Notes: generated from the sequence alone by a model not told the origin. A stretch of 64,000 nucleotides of DNA from Prorocentrum cordatum (GCA_963575745.1 CAUYUJ010007435.1:40139-104138), one strand, 5' to 3'. Shown: positions 1-11,625, numbered from the stretch's first letter. Translations and numbers: made by a program.

Positions 1-436
1 TTTTCGGCCTCTGGGGACCGCCACCGGGCCCCGGGGCCATCGAAAATGCATCACGAGAGGATGCTCCCAAGGACGGTATCGGGAGCTCTGGGGGCTGAGG
101 TTGAGAAAGCCATATCGGAGAATGTTTGGGGGCGGGTCAGGGTTTGGCGGCCCGCACACAGGGGGGAGGGGGGAATGCTTCCTAGAAGGAGGCTGCTTCT
201 GAGAAGCCTTCCCCCCTACCCCTACCCCCTTCTGCGCGTGGCCGAAGGATCGACTCCAGGCAGGGTCCAGGGACTGCGTTTGAGCGAACTTGTGGGCCAT
301 GCGGGAGGGCGCCGCCGCTGTCTCAGCCAACGCCCCCCTCCGAGCTTGGCCCGCCGGCAGAAGCGGCAGTTCGCCTTGGTCAGCAGAAAGACGGGGTGCC
401 TTGATGGGCCGATTTTCCGCCACCACTGCCATAGAT
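1..436. repeat. GC-rich low-copy sequence with a foldback repeat at about 121-245
   Basis: No gene is recognised here apart from the open frame that runs out of the LINE at 1110-3206. Positions 155-245 form an imperfect hairpin: a GGGGGAGGGGGGAATGCTTC arm, then CTTCTGAGAAGC, then a C-rich return arm ending in CTTCTGCGCGTGGC. A relative with the same arms and the same end lies at 13864-14018. The first 60 bases resemble other CCTCTGGGG...CCGGGCCCCGGGG segments, for example near 58780. Confidence 0.45.
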
Positions 437-440
437 ATGA

Positions 441-1095
441 GAGGGAGGAGGAGGAGGAGGAGGAGGAGGAGGAGGAGGAGGAGGAGGAGGAGGAGGAGGA
501 GGAGGAGGAGGAGGAGGAGGAGGAGGAGGAGGACGAGGAGGAGGAGGAGGACGAGAGGAGGAGGAAGAGGGGAGGAGGAGGCGGAGGCGGAGGAGGCGGA
601 GGAGGAGGAGGCGGAGGAGGAGCAGGAGGAGCGGAAGAGGAGAAGGAGGAGCAGGAGGAGAGGAAGAGGAAGAAGAGGAGGAGGAAACTGATGATGATTA
701 TGATTATGATGATTCTGATTCTGATTATGCTGATGCTGATGATGACGGTGATGATGATGATGATGATGTTGAGGAGAAGGAAGAGGAGCAGGAGGAGGAG
801 GACAAGGAGGAGGAGGACAAGGAGGAGGAGGAAGAGGAAGAGGAGGAGGAGGAAGAGGAGGAGGAGGAAGTGGAGTAGGAGGAGGAGGCGGATGAGGAGG
901 CGGAGGAGGAGGAGTAGGAGGAGGCGGACGAGGAGGAAGAGGAGCAGGAGGAGAGGAAGAGGAGGAGGAGCAGGAGGAGAGGAAGAGGAGGAAGAGGAGA
1001 ATGAGGATAATGATGATGATTATGAGTATGAGTATGAGTATGATTATGATTCTGATTATGATGATGATGCTGCTGCTGATGATGATGATGTTGTT
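441..1095. repeat. GGA/GAT trinucleotide microsatellite
   Basis: Nearly pure GGA at 441-690, GAT at 690-770, interrupted GGA at 780-1000, then GAT with TAT/GAG variants to 1095. It abuts the 3' end of the minus-strand LINE fragment. The long Glu/Arg-rich open frames seen here are by-products of the repeat. Confidence 0.95.
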
Positions 1096-1109
1096 GTGGA
1101 GCGACCTAA

Positions 1110-3206
1110 AGTCAGAGAAAACGATTGAAAGACCCCCCCCATCAGAATCAGAGGACGCCTCATCCTCATCCTCCTGGCGGGGCCTACCCGCGGCCTGCCC
1201 GAGCTCCCTGACGTCTTGCAGGTCCTCTTCGGACAGGCCGAACGCACTGAGGACCTCCTGCCTGGAGGCGAAGCCAGTCCTCGCGCGGGCAGAGGGCCTC
1301 CCTGCGGGCGCGGCAGCCGAGGGAGCACAACGGACAGACAGCAAATCTCGCTCCGCCTGAGAGAGGCAGCGAACCGACGAGAGGGTCAGGAACTTCGACG
1401 AAGCTCGACGATGAGGGTGCTTCCCTTCCCGAATTCTCTTCAGCTGATGTTTCACTTGTGGGGACCTCGGCCTGTGCAAGCAACTGTCCAACAGAAGCAC
1501 ACCTGGGCGGAGGTCCTCACAATATGCACCGCACTTGACGCAAAACACCAGCGGCATTCCTGACTTCTGAGGCGAGTCGATCTCGCATCTCATCAGGGCA
1601 TGCCCGTTCAGGTAAAAGGCACAGGTGGCGACCTCTTCCCAATCGAGCCCGTCCGACCCCCCAATGTCCAACCCCTCCCCGCCCACAGACTCATCAATCT
1701 CAGGCTCAGGCTGAGGCGGCAACTCGTAAGAGTCAGGTGCACACTTTTCCGATGCTTCAAAGCCGGCAGTGTCCAGACGCTTTTCCGCCTGACCTTGCAG
1801 GTGCACCTCTAAATGTGCAGCCCACTTGGCAGACTCTTTCACAAGACACTTGAGACCTCTGTTCAAGTCAGCGTCCTGCTGGCAAAGTTGGTGCTTGGCA
1901 GCACCCATCTTCGCATAAGAGTCTACCGAATCGTTGGTTCGCTTTTCCCACAGGGTCGTCTTGCCACTGTGGACATCCGACATCGAGCAGTGAGCTGCCG
2001 TCTTAAACGCCGTGAAATCCCCTGGAGAGAAACTGGACCAGAAGGGGGCCCACAGGTGGGCCCTGCGCCCACCGGCCGAGGCCCCAGCCCCTTGGCCACC
2101 CCAGAGGACATCCAGAGTTCCCTGGCAGTCACAATATAAATCAAACGGTGCCATCGCACACAGATTCAGCATGTAAACAGCATAGTCTTCCCCATCCTTG
2201 GCCGTTTGGCGAGGCCCATGGGAGAAGGGGACGGGTCCGTAACAGGCCGAGATGACATTGCCCAGGGGATCGGCCTGGACTAAGGCCCAACCAGCCCTCG
2301 AAAGCCCAGGAATCCCTGGCCAAGAAGCGGACCCATCCGAAAAAATTAAACCACTGAGGCGGCCTGTCTCAGGCCTATTAATCCAAAACACAGTCTGTTC
2401 AGGCTCCTGGGCAGGGAAGAGCGCCAACGGCGACGGAAAGATCGCACGCGCGAATCTCTCAGCAAGCTCCTCCCCTCCCTCGAGCACACGGGCCGCCCGT
2501 CTGGCTAGCTGCGGCGAGACCATGTCCCTCCTGAGCACAGCGTGGGCCGAGCAACGAAATTGTCTGTGAAAAAGGGTCCCCGCTTCCTCCTGACACAGCC
2601 TACACTTGCCGCAACTGTGATACCCATGCCTGTGCACTCTGGCTTGAGGCCAGTGCACATTACTCATGAGGCTCCTGAGGGCCCTCTGATGCTGGGGCTT
2701 CCAAGAGGAGGAGGAGGAGCGAAGGAGAGGCCTCACAGCATCCCAGAAAAGAGGGTACCCTTGGAGCTCATCTCCTACCTGCATCAACGCCTGCCTGTCC
2801 GACGCTCTGACGGCCGCCACACGGACCTGCAACCGAAACTCTACAGGCGCGATCTGAGAGAGGTTCCAGACCTGCCCGAGGTCTGATTCGACCGTTCGAA
2901 AGTCTCGAAAACACGAGCAAGACTGAGCACTGCCACATCCGCAGGTGTCGCAGCTCCCTGCCATGGGTTCCTTTTCGAATTGGCTCGAGCTATGGCCGCG
3001 TCGGCCGACGCATTCAAAATCGAAACCTTGGGAAAGCTATCCCAGACCGCAGTGGCCCATTGAAAGGCCACATGGCCAACATAGGCCACAAACGGGTCAA
3101 CGATTTCTCCCAGACGGAAAGAGTGCAGCCTAATTCCCAGGGAAGCCCCTTTGGGATGACGTCCTAGAGCGTGAGCCGGACCTCCCCATCCTCTCTTCTC
3201 CCCCAT
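1110..3206 (-). pseudogene. LINE retrotransposon 3' half (post-RT region, zinc cluster, RNase H, Cys-rich C-terminal domain)
   Basis: A minus-strand reading frame runs without a stop from about 2990 down past 1110 and stays open through the microsatellite to the window edge, so a search for ATG-to-stop frames would miss it. Reading 5' to 3': a post-RT helical region at 3206-2890, in another frame, starting MGEKRGWGG and including NPWQGAATPADVAVL; one frameshift near 2885; a zf-RVT-like cluster C-x2-C-x8-H-x4-C at about 2520-2620; and an RNase H domain with all four acidic residues (D of FSDGSAS near 2335, E of KDGEDYAVY near 2188, D of YCDCQGTLD near 2128, D of NDSVDSYAK near 1921). The C-terminal domain FCVKCGAY lies near 1520-1545 and is followed by a basic helix and an acidic tail (QEDEDEASSDSD) before the microsatellite. 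The reverse transcriptase core and endonuclease are absent. The same domain order occurs in the copy at 51119-55362. RNase H would degrade the RNA of RNA:DNA hybrids during target-primed reverse transcription. The copy is a dead fragment: frameshifted, 5' truncated, and without its own stop codon. Confidence 0.85.
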
Positions 3207-4318
3207 CCTACCTAATTATGGTAGCGGTGGTGGAAGATCGGCCCATCATGCCTGGCCCTCAACTCCTCCAGCAGCCGCCCTGGGTCCAACGTGCCCCGGA
3301 ACGTCTCCAGCGGGTCGGCGGCAGCCCCCGCGGCCGCCGACAGCTGGCCGGGTGTTGCTTGAAACGGTCCTGGCCCAAGGCGTGCCCAGCTTTTCTCGCC
3401 ATTCTGGAGCTCCTGGGGCCCTCTGTGCCTCGTGATGGGGTGCGCTGGGCCTCCCTGGGGCTCCTGGGGGCAGCTGGGGCCAAGACACCCTTCGCAACAC
3501 CCGAACTGAGCGACGAAAAGAAGCAGATCTTACGCCAGATGGCACGGCGACCTTACGCCGCGGCCCGTTGCGCGGACCGCAGCGCGGCACGCTGCACTGG
3601 AAGCGACGGCGCTTACGCGCAACCTTGCGCGGGCAACTTTCGCGCGAATGTCGGCGCAGTCGACCTGGTTTCCCAGACCCCCGACGTCATGATTTGTCCA
3701 TAACGTCGACCCCCAAAAGTCTCGACGCATTCCCCAGGACCGGCTTTCCATCCCGAGTCGGTTTTTGACGGCTCCGAGGCCCGGCGAGGGCCCCCCAAGG
3801 CCGAAGATAGCGCAACGCCCTTCGCCGTGACTCTGCTCGCGACGCGAGGGGGCCTGGGCTCCTTGCGTCGCTCCACTGGCGCCGCAGGCGGGCGCTGGCG
3901 GCGCCCTCGACGACGCGCAGAGCGCCGGGCCGGCGCCCTCGCCACGGCGCCTGCGCGGGCCGCAGGGGCCCTCGGCCGCTCCTCGCCAGCCTCGGCGCCG
4001 CCGCCGCCGCGGCAGGCGCCCGGGCCCCGATGGCGCGCGCCGCCGCGCGCCCCGCGAGGGCGGCGGGGCTGCCCATCGGCCGGCCGGCCGGGCGCGGGGC
4101 CGGCAGGAGCGCGCCCGCGGGTGGGCCCGTGGCGCGCTCCTCGCGGTAAGCCTCGAGAGCTGCGCCGAGGCCCCTCGCGCGGCGCCTCGCGGCCGCGAGG
4201 AGCCGCGCGGCCCGGCGCCACCGCGGCCCGAGGCCGATCCTGGCCGCCCTCCCGCCGATCCGCACCGAACTGCATCTGTCCCTCTCCTCCCCATGGCCCG
4301 TTCCGATCCCCCGCGCAC
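3207..4318. other. GC-rich sequence without a recognised gene
   Basis: A minus-strand stretch at 3215-3529 is open for about 105 codons without a Met, and reads like protein (LEELRARHDGPIFHH near its end). It is in a different frame from the LINE start at 3206 and is closed by a stop at 3212-3214. It could be an upstream piece of the same LINE or a host exon; I cannot decide. The rest (3670-4300) is very GC-rich and open in several frames, with no domain. Positions 3670-3800 resemble 6860-6970 and 58770-58910, so part of this is a dispersed repeat. Confidence 0.4.
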
Positions 4319-5357
4319 CGTCCTCCTCCTCCTCCTCCTCCTCCTCCTCCTCCTCCTCATCTGCATCCTCAGCCTCAACCTCATCCTCATCCTCGTCCTC
4401 ATCCTCGTCCTCATCCTCATCCTCGTCCTCGTCCTCGTCATGCTCATCATCATTGTAGTATCATTCATATTCATCTTCATGTTCATCCTCATCCTCATCC
4501 TCATCCTCATCCTCATCCTCCTACTCCTACTCCTCCTCATCCTCCTCCTCATCATCATCACCATCACCATCATCATCACTATCACCATCACCATCATCAT
4601 CACCATCGTCACCACCATCATCAACATCATCATGATCACCAACACCATCACCATCACCATCATAATCATCATCATCATCATTATCAGCATCACCTTCATC
4701 ATTATCTTCTTCATCTTCATCATCATCATAATCATCATCATCTTCATCATTGTGGTCATCATCATCATCACCACCATCACCACCACAATCGTCGTCCTTA
4801 CCATCATAATCATCACCATCATCATCATCATCATCATCATTATCAACAACATCGCCGTCATCATGATCGTCATGGTCATTATGATCACCATGAGCATGGC
4901 CATAATCATCATGATCCTAATCTTGGTGATGATGATCATCATCACCATCATCACCATCATCATCATCATCATCATCCTCACGATCACCATTATCAGCATC
5001 GTCATCATCATCAATATCAGCATCGTCGTCATCATCATCGTCGCCATCATTAGCATCCCTAGCATCGGCGTCGTCATCATCATCGTCAACAGCAGTGTCA
5101 CTATGGCCACCATCGTCACCATCACCATCACCATCACCATCACCAGCACTATCATCATCACCATCATCATCGTCTTTATCATCATCAGCAGCATCATGGT
5201 CAGCATCATCATCATCACCACCATCATCATCATCATCATCATCATGATCATCATCATAACAATCATCATCATTATCGTCATCGCCATCGACGTCATCATC
5301 ACCTTCATCACCAGCAGTATCATCACCATCATCATCATCATCATGATCTTCATTGTT

Positions 5358-5394
<37 letters not shown>

Positions 5395-5925
5395 GCATCA
5401 CCATAATCACCATCACCATCACCAAACATTACCATCACCACTATTACCACCATCAGCATCATCACAACCATCGTAGCCACATTCATCATCATCATCCTCA
5501 TCATCATCGTCATCATCATCATCACCGCCATCATCACCATCATCATCGTTACCATCATCATCATCTTCATCATCATCAACATCATAGTCATCATCACCGT
5601 CATCGTCGTCATAACCATCATCACCACCGTCATCATCATAATCCTCATCACCTCCATCATCACGTTCACCATCATCGTTATCATCTTCGTCGTCATCATC
5701 GTCATTAGATGTACCAGCACCATGATCGCTATCATCATATTCACATTCACCAGCATCGTCATTGTCATCTTTTTCATCATCATCATCATCATCATCATCA
5801 TAATCAGCATCGGCATCAGCATCATCATCATCATCAACATCATCATCATCATCATCATCATCATCAGCGTCATCGTCATGATCATTGTGGTCATCATCAC
5901 CCGCAACGTCGTCATCATTCTCCTA
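4319..5925. repeat. CTC to CAT trinucleotide microsatellite, 1.6 kb
   Basis: CTC at 4319-4360, mixed CTC/ATC at 4360-4550, then CAT/ATC with GTC and ACC interruptions to about 5925. No non-repeat islands longer than about 30 bases are visible. Frames of poly-His, poly-Ile and poly-Met type are repeat artefacts. Confidence 0.95.
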
Positions 5926-6207
5926 TCTGGATTTTCTATACGCGGTTAGGGGGGTTTTATGCAGAAGCTCTGGGGGGGTCTTTTTCACGAGGGGGGGGAG
6001 GAAAACCACCCTCGCCTCCGCATCTCCCGATCCCATCCCGCTTGGAGACCCCGCTCATAGGTATAGCACAGCTGCCACGAAGGCACTGCTGTCCCAGGCA
6101 GGGCGCAAGCACGGCACAAGACAGGGTCAAGCGGAGGGTGGGGGAGGGCCAGACATTGCTAAACTTTTGGAAACAGCCAGGCCCTCGATCCTCTATCCTC
6201 CAGCTCT
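5926..6207. other. Spacer between CAT and CTC tracts
   Basis: About 280 bases of non-repetitive sequence with G and C runs (a GGGGGGG run near 5990). I see no gene or RNA motif in it. Confidence 0.4.
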
Positions 6208-6816
6208 TCATCCTCCTCCTCCTCCTCCTCCTCCTCCTCCTCCTCCTCCTCCCCCCTCCACAATTACACAACATGAATACTACTGTCCTTTCTCCCCTGG
6301 TTACGTCCGGGAAAAATTCGCCCCCCCTCCGCGCACTGGATTTTAACACACATGATTCCCGGGACACAGGTTTTCGTTTTTTCGTGTTCTTTTTCAAAAT
6401 GCTGCTCTCGCTGAAGCGCTGGCCTCATTTCCACGCTTCCGCTCGTTCCGAATCGTGCTCCCGCTGCAGCGCTGGCGTCATCATTTCCAGCGCCATGCCA
6501 CGGCATCGTTTTCGGTCCTGCCAAGTAGGCCCCAAAATCTAGAAAATGGCGCCCCGAAGCGACCATCGGAAGTGATTCCACATCTGGTGTCGTTTCGTTG
6601 ATTTTTTTGGCCGCAGAAGCCCCTCCCCCATTTTGGGGCGTCGCCACGCCATGCTATGCCCGGCTACGCGTTTATCTTCAACACCATGCTGTGCCATGTA
6701 ATGCTATGTCCTGCTACGACATCCGACTGTGCGAACAGAGAGGGGATCTACGCCATGGTTAGGCATGGGAGGGAGGAGTAGGACGTCAGATATGACGCGA
6801 GCGCACCTAGCCTGTC
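6208..6816 (+). repeat. Dispersed repeat R1, short copy
   Basis: A CTC tract (6208-6258) leads into CAATTACACAACATGAATAC at 6261. Then come the motif CAAAATGCTGCTCTCGCTGA near 6396, GTGCTCCCGCTGCAGCGCTGG near 6457, ATGCCACGGCATCG, and the end motif CAGATATGACGCGAGCGCAC near 6787. The same motifs occur in the same order at 61191-62485, so the two are copies of one element in the same direction. No reading frame is conserved between them. The central part of the longer copy is missing here. Confidence 0.75.
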
Positions 6817-7369
6817 GTCCCTGCTCCTTGACATCCGCCGACTGATCTGTTTTTTTTCCAACCCGCCGCCCCAGAAGTCCCGACCGCTTCTCGGAAATAC
6901 TTCTCCGTCCTGGATTCGTCTCCGATGGCCCCGAGGCCCGACATGGGCTCCGAGGGCCGAAGTCTCGAAAAATGTTGGGATTGAGAACACAAAAGTCGTC
7001 GGCGATCTGGGTCCATCGCCTCCCTCCTCCCACCAAATCGCTCCCTCCAGGGCTAGGCGCCCCCGTGCTTCCCTCCCTATTTTTTGTGCTCTTCCTCTCT
7101 TATCCAGAGCTTAGAGCCACCCGTACTCTGCACAGGGAGCCCCCTCATGCCTGCGTTGCATCATCAACCACATCGCTCCCCCTCCCTGGCGGCCGCGTCC
7201 TGTGCACGCAGGGGTGCCCCCGCAGTCTGTCCCACTGCGCGTCCCGGATCAGGCCCGCGGCGTCCTCCTTGGCGGCGACGTCGCACCTCCTGCTGAGGAC
7301 CTCCTCCTCGGGAGGTGCCCGAACGACCCCCCCCCCCGCCCCTCGCCCTTCTCCTCCAGCTCCTAATGC
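6817..7369. other. Mostly unrecognised sequence with a possible minus-strand coding scrap at about 7190-7330
   Basis: Positions 6860-6970 belong to a dispersed GC-rich family also seen near 3700 and 58780. On the minus strand at 7190-7320 a short frame reads like protein (EEEVLSRRCDVAAKEDAAGL, then an Asp/Arg-rich continuation). It runs into repeat sequence at both ends and shows no known domain. It may be a remnant exon. Confidence 0.25.
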
Positions 7370-8728
7370 ACTCTTCCTCCTCCTCCTCCTCATCATCCTC
7401 ATGCTCTTGCTCTCCTCCTCCTCCTCGTCCTCCGTCCTCCGTCCTCCTCCTCCTGCTCCATATCCTCCTCCTCCTCCTCCTCCTCCTCGTCCTCCTCCTA
7501 CTGCTCCTCCTCAGCATCAGCATCAGCATTAGCATCACCACCAGCATCAGCATCATCAGCATCATCATCATCATCATCGCCATCACCATCAGTATCATCA
7601 TGATCATCGTCATCCTCACAACCATCGACATCACCATCATCAACGGTAGCATCAACATGATCAGCATCCTCCTCATCAGCATTACCATAATCATCACCAC
7701 CACCATCATCATAATGATACACATCATCATCACCATCATCATCACCATCAACATCATCAGCACCACCAACATGATCATCACCATCATCATCAGCAGCATG
7801 AGCAATCAGCATCGTCATCGTTATCACCTCCATTACCATATTAGCATCATCAGCACCATCAGCATCACCACCACGATCACCATCACTATCACCATGACCA
7901 GCATCATCAGCAGCATCATCATCATCATAATCATCACCACCACCATCATCATAACCACCAACATCATCATTATCACCACCATCATCGTCATCGTCATCGT
8001 CATCGTCATCACCATCTTCATCACCATTATCGTCATCAGCATCGTCACCATCACCATCATCACCATCATCATCAACATCATCAGCACCACCAACATGATC
8101 ATCACCATTATAATCATCATCATCAGCATGAGCAATCAGCATCGTTATCGTCATCACCTCCATTACCATAGTAGCATCATCAGCACCATCAGCATCACCA
8201 TCACGATCACCTTCACTATCACCATGACCATCATCATCAGCAGCAGCATCATCATAATCATCACCACCACCATCAGCATCACCACCAACATCATCATTAT
8301 CACCACCATCATCGTCATCGTCATCGTCATCATCATCTCCATCACCATCATCATTATCGTCATCAGCATCGTCACCATCACCATCATCACCATTATCATC
8401 ATCATCATCAGCATCATCAGCATCATCATTGTCAGACCGTCACCGTGATCGGCCTCATGATCGTTATCATCATAATCATCATCATCATCATCATCAATTT
8501 CATCCTCCATCTCCACCTCCTCCTCCTCCTCCTCCTCCTCTCCATCGCCTTCAATTCCACCATCCTCATAATCATCATCCGCATCCGCCTCATCCTCATC
8601 CTCAACATCGCATCCCGGCCCATTGTCATGATCGCCACTACCATACTCATCGTTTCACCACCACCAGCAGCACCACCATACTCATAATCATAATCATCAT
8701 CATATCCGTCCTCACTATCTTGATCATC

Positions 8729-8775
<47 letters not shown>

Positions 8776-8800
8776 TATCGTCGTCGTCGTCGTCGTCGTC
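7370..8800. repeat. CTC/CAT microsatellite with a 330-bp higher-order repeat
   Basis: CTC at 7370-7510, then CAT/CAG/CAC triplets. Inside it a unit of about 330 bp is duplicated: the marker CAGCATGAGCAATCAGCATC occurs at 7794 and again at 8124, followed by CACCTCCATTACCATA in both copies. The internal variants match over most of the unit, which shows segmental duplication and not only slippage. Confidence 0.9.
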
Positions 8801-8821
8801 GTCATCATCACCAACACCACC

Positions 8822-9960
8822 AACGCCCTTGCGCGTGTGCCGTCGCGAGAATCCTCTGCAAACAACGGGACGAAGTGCAGACGCGCGCGTCGTCGCGCGC
8901 GTATGCCGAAACCCTTCAAAACCCATCGGTTTCGGAAGGATTTCAAAATCGTGTGTCCAAGAAACATACACACTCACATGGTTCCGCAACACGGATTTTC
9001 AACAAAAGCGTGCGCGCGCGCTCTTGCGACGTCGTCTTCGTCGTCGTCGTCGTCGTCGTCGCCGTCCTCCCTCCTCCCGCGGCGTCGTCGTCGTCGTCGC
9101 CTACGTCGTCCTCTGTCTTTCCTCGTGTTCGTCGTCGTCGTCCTCTTTGGCGTCGTGGTCGTTCCCATCGTCGTTGTCGCCGTGGTCGTCCTTCCTCCTC
9201 CTCCGTCGTCGTCGTCGTCGTCGTCCGTCGTCGGCGTCTCGTCGTCGTCCCTCCTATTTCGTCGCCGTCGTCGTCGTCGCCGTCGTTGTCGTCGTCGTCT
9301 TCCCTCCTCCCTCGTCGTTGTCGTCGTCGGCGTCGCCGTCCTTCTTCCTTCGTCGTCGTTCGCGTCGTCGCCGTCCTCCCTCCTCCCTCGCCGTTGTCGA
9401 AGTTGTCGTCGTTGTCGCCGTCGTCGTCCTCCCTCCTCCCTCGTCGTCGTCTTCGTTGGCGACGTCGTCGTCGTCTTTCGTCGTCGTCGGCGTCGTCGTC
9501 GTCTTCGTCGTCGTCGTCGTCGGCGTCGTCGTCGTCGCCGCCGTCGTCGTCGTCGTCGTCGGCGTCGTTGACGTCGTCGTCGTCGTCGTCGGTGTCGTCG
9601 TTGCCGTCGTCGTCGGCGTCGTCATCGTCGTCGTCGTTGTCATCGTCGTCGACGTCGTCGGCGTCGGCGTCGTCGTCGTCGTCGGTGTCGTCATCGTCGT
9701 CGTTGTCGGCGTTGAAGCCGTTGGAGACGTCGTCGGTGTCGTCGCCCAGCTGGGATGTGCCCAGCACTCAGCACCACCGCGGCCGCGTCGGTCGCGCCAA
9801 ACTAGCTGGCCGCTGCGCGCGCGCTAGGGTTGGCGCGGCCGCAGAGATGGGCTAGCTAACTCCAAACACTCATCGCAATCGTCACCACATGGGTTTTGCA
9901 AGCCAAATTGCGGGTGGGTGGATGGGATGTTTGCAAGAGCGTGGGATGTGTCAACTCGTC
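8822..9960 (-). repeat. Composite GAC-satellite element, inverted copy D
   Basis: Read on the minus strand: a CCCACCCACCCGCAA leader (9900-9950), about 690 bp of imperfect GAC/CGA satellite (9030-9740), then GCGCGCGCACGCTTTTGTTG and a roughly 200-bp AT-richer body with TTTCGGCATACGCGCGCGAC. These match, in order, copies A, B and C at 41.3-45.9 kb. The end near 8822 is cut off by a CAT microsatellite, so the second half-unit of the body is missing. Confidence 0.85.
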
Positions 9961-10340
9961 TGTTAAAATCAATTGCACCACATATATTGCACCGCATAGA
10001 GTTCACAACAAAAGTTGCACAGCATAGATTATGCAACATAGATTGCACCACATAGATTGTACAACATACATGGCACGGCATATATTCTACAACATAGATT
10101 GCACCATGCATAAACAATGGAAACTTGTATATATATATGTTGTACCACATAGATTTCACACAATGTAAGCACATTGCACCACACAGGTTGCACATCGTAT
10201 ATTGCTCCACATATATTGCACCATCTATACATAAATATGCAGATTACACCACATCCATTGAACCACATATATTGCACCACCTCGACTGCATCACATTCCC
10301 CAATCAGAGCTTGCCTCTGTAGGGGTTCTAGCGGATTCAT
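9961..10340 (-). repeat. Degenerate 15-16 bp minisatellite (minus-strand core TGGTGCAATCTATG)
   Basis: The units GCACCACATAGATT and CAACATAGATTGCACC repeat with many substitutions. Read on the minus strand, this array precedes composite element D in the same way that matching arrays precede copies A (41200-41320) and C (44150-44390). Confidence 0.85.
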
Positions 10341-10375
10341 ATGGTTATGTTAGGTTTGCCGCCGATTCTCGCCGC

Positions 10376-10734
10376 ACGCCCAGGTGCCCGGGTGCCCGGA
10401 GGTGCCAGGGCGCCCGGGTGCTCGGGGGTGCCCGGGGGCCAGGGTGCCTGGGTGCCCGGGCGTGCCCAGGGGTGCCCGGGGGTGCCCTATAGCCCAAAAG
10501 CCCTATAGCCCAATAGCCCTGTAGCCCTATAGCCCTACAGCTCTATAGCTCTATAGCCCTATAGCCCTATAGCTCAATAGCCATATAGCCCTATAGCCGT
10601 ATAGCCCTATAGCTCTATAGCCATATACCCCTATACCCTATAGCCCTATAGCCCTGTAGCTCTATTACCCTATAGCCCTATAGCCCTATAGCCCATATAG
10701 CCCTATAGCCCTGCAGCCCTAAAAAGATTATGAT
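10376..10734. repeat. GGTGCCCGGG and CCCTATAG minisatellites
   Basis: Positions 10376-10490 hold a degenerate GGGTGCCCGGGG repeat. From 10484 to about 10715 it changes abruptly into CCCTATAGCC/CTCTATAG units of 8-10 bp. Both are tandem arrays with no coding content. Confidence 0.9.
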
Positions 10735-10739
10735 AGGGT

Positions 10740-10859
10740 TTTTCTCCAGTATCATACATGCATTGTGCAACACACTTTGCTCCTCATAGATTGCATCACC
10801 TAGGTTGCACAACATATATGGCACCATACTGATTGAAACACGCACACACGCATATTTAC

Positions 10860-10892
<33 letters not shown>

Positions 10893-11160
10893 TATGTTGC
10901 AGAACATATATGGCATAACCTAGAATGCTCGACATCGATTGCATAGCATAGATCACACCACCTACATTCCACCATAAATTTCACACCATGAATGGCACTT
11001 TCTAAACTACACCAAGCACATTACTCCATATGGCCTGCATTTCGTAGTTTGCGCCACATAGATTGCACCACATACAATACACAACACATTTTGCACATCG
11101 TATATTGCACAGCACATAATGCACCACGTTGCACCACATAGTCAGCATCGCATGCACTGC
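10740..11160 (-). repeat. Continuation of the TGGTGCAATCTATG minisatellite with a TA tract
   Basis: GCACCACATAGATTGC-type units resume, interrupted at 10858-10894 by an almost pure TA/ATATAT run. This is the most AT-rich stretch in this part of the window. No gene is seen. Confidence 0.75.
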
Positions 11161-11224
11161 TACGCACGCACGCGCACTGGTTGGGACCCACGCTTGCCAA
11201 TATAAAAATAATCGTCAGCGTAGT

Positions 11225-11625
11225 CGCTATCATAATTATCATGAACACGATCACCACCCTTCATCAAAACATGCATCGCCACACCCATCAACAACACTCT
11301 CATCATCAACATCACCATCATCACCATCATCATCACCACCATCGTGGCCATCGTCATCACCATCATCACCATCATCGTCACCATCAACCTCATTGTCTCC
11401 ACCACCACCACCATCATCAGCGTCATCCTCATTCATAATCATAATCATCATCAATATCATCATCATCTTCGTCATTATCATCACCATCCGCATCTTCACC
11501 ACCACCGTCATCAGCATCATCAACTTCATAAGCAGCAGCATGATCATTCCTCTCCTCCTCCCTCCTCCTGCTCTTCCCTCATCCTCCCCCCTCCTCCTCA
11601 TCCTCCTCGTCGGCGAGCTGCTCCT
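11225..11625. repeat. CAT then CTC microsatellite
   Basis: CAT/CAC triplets from 11225 to about 11545, passing into CTC/CCT triplets to about 11610. Confidence 0.9.

Noticed and set aside
46-1128. 360-codon Glu/Arg/Met-rich frame on the plus strand
   Set aside because: Produced by the GGA/GAT microsatellite; the minus strand carries real LINE domains just beyond it.
3530-5425. 631-codon minus frame of Met/Ile repeats and Arg-rich sequence
   Set aside because: Most of it is the CAT microsatellite. The rest is GC-rich sequence open in several frames.
4293-5708. 471-codon Leu/Ile frame resembling a membrane protein
   Set aside because: Simple CTC/ATC repeat; no loops or charged boundaries as in real membrane proteins.
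9961-11160. Possible tRNA or small RNA gene cluster
   Set aside because: The short TGGTGCAATCTATG units lack cloverleaf arms and internal promoter boxes.
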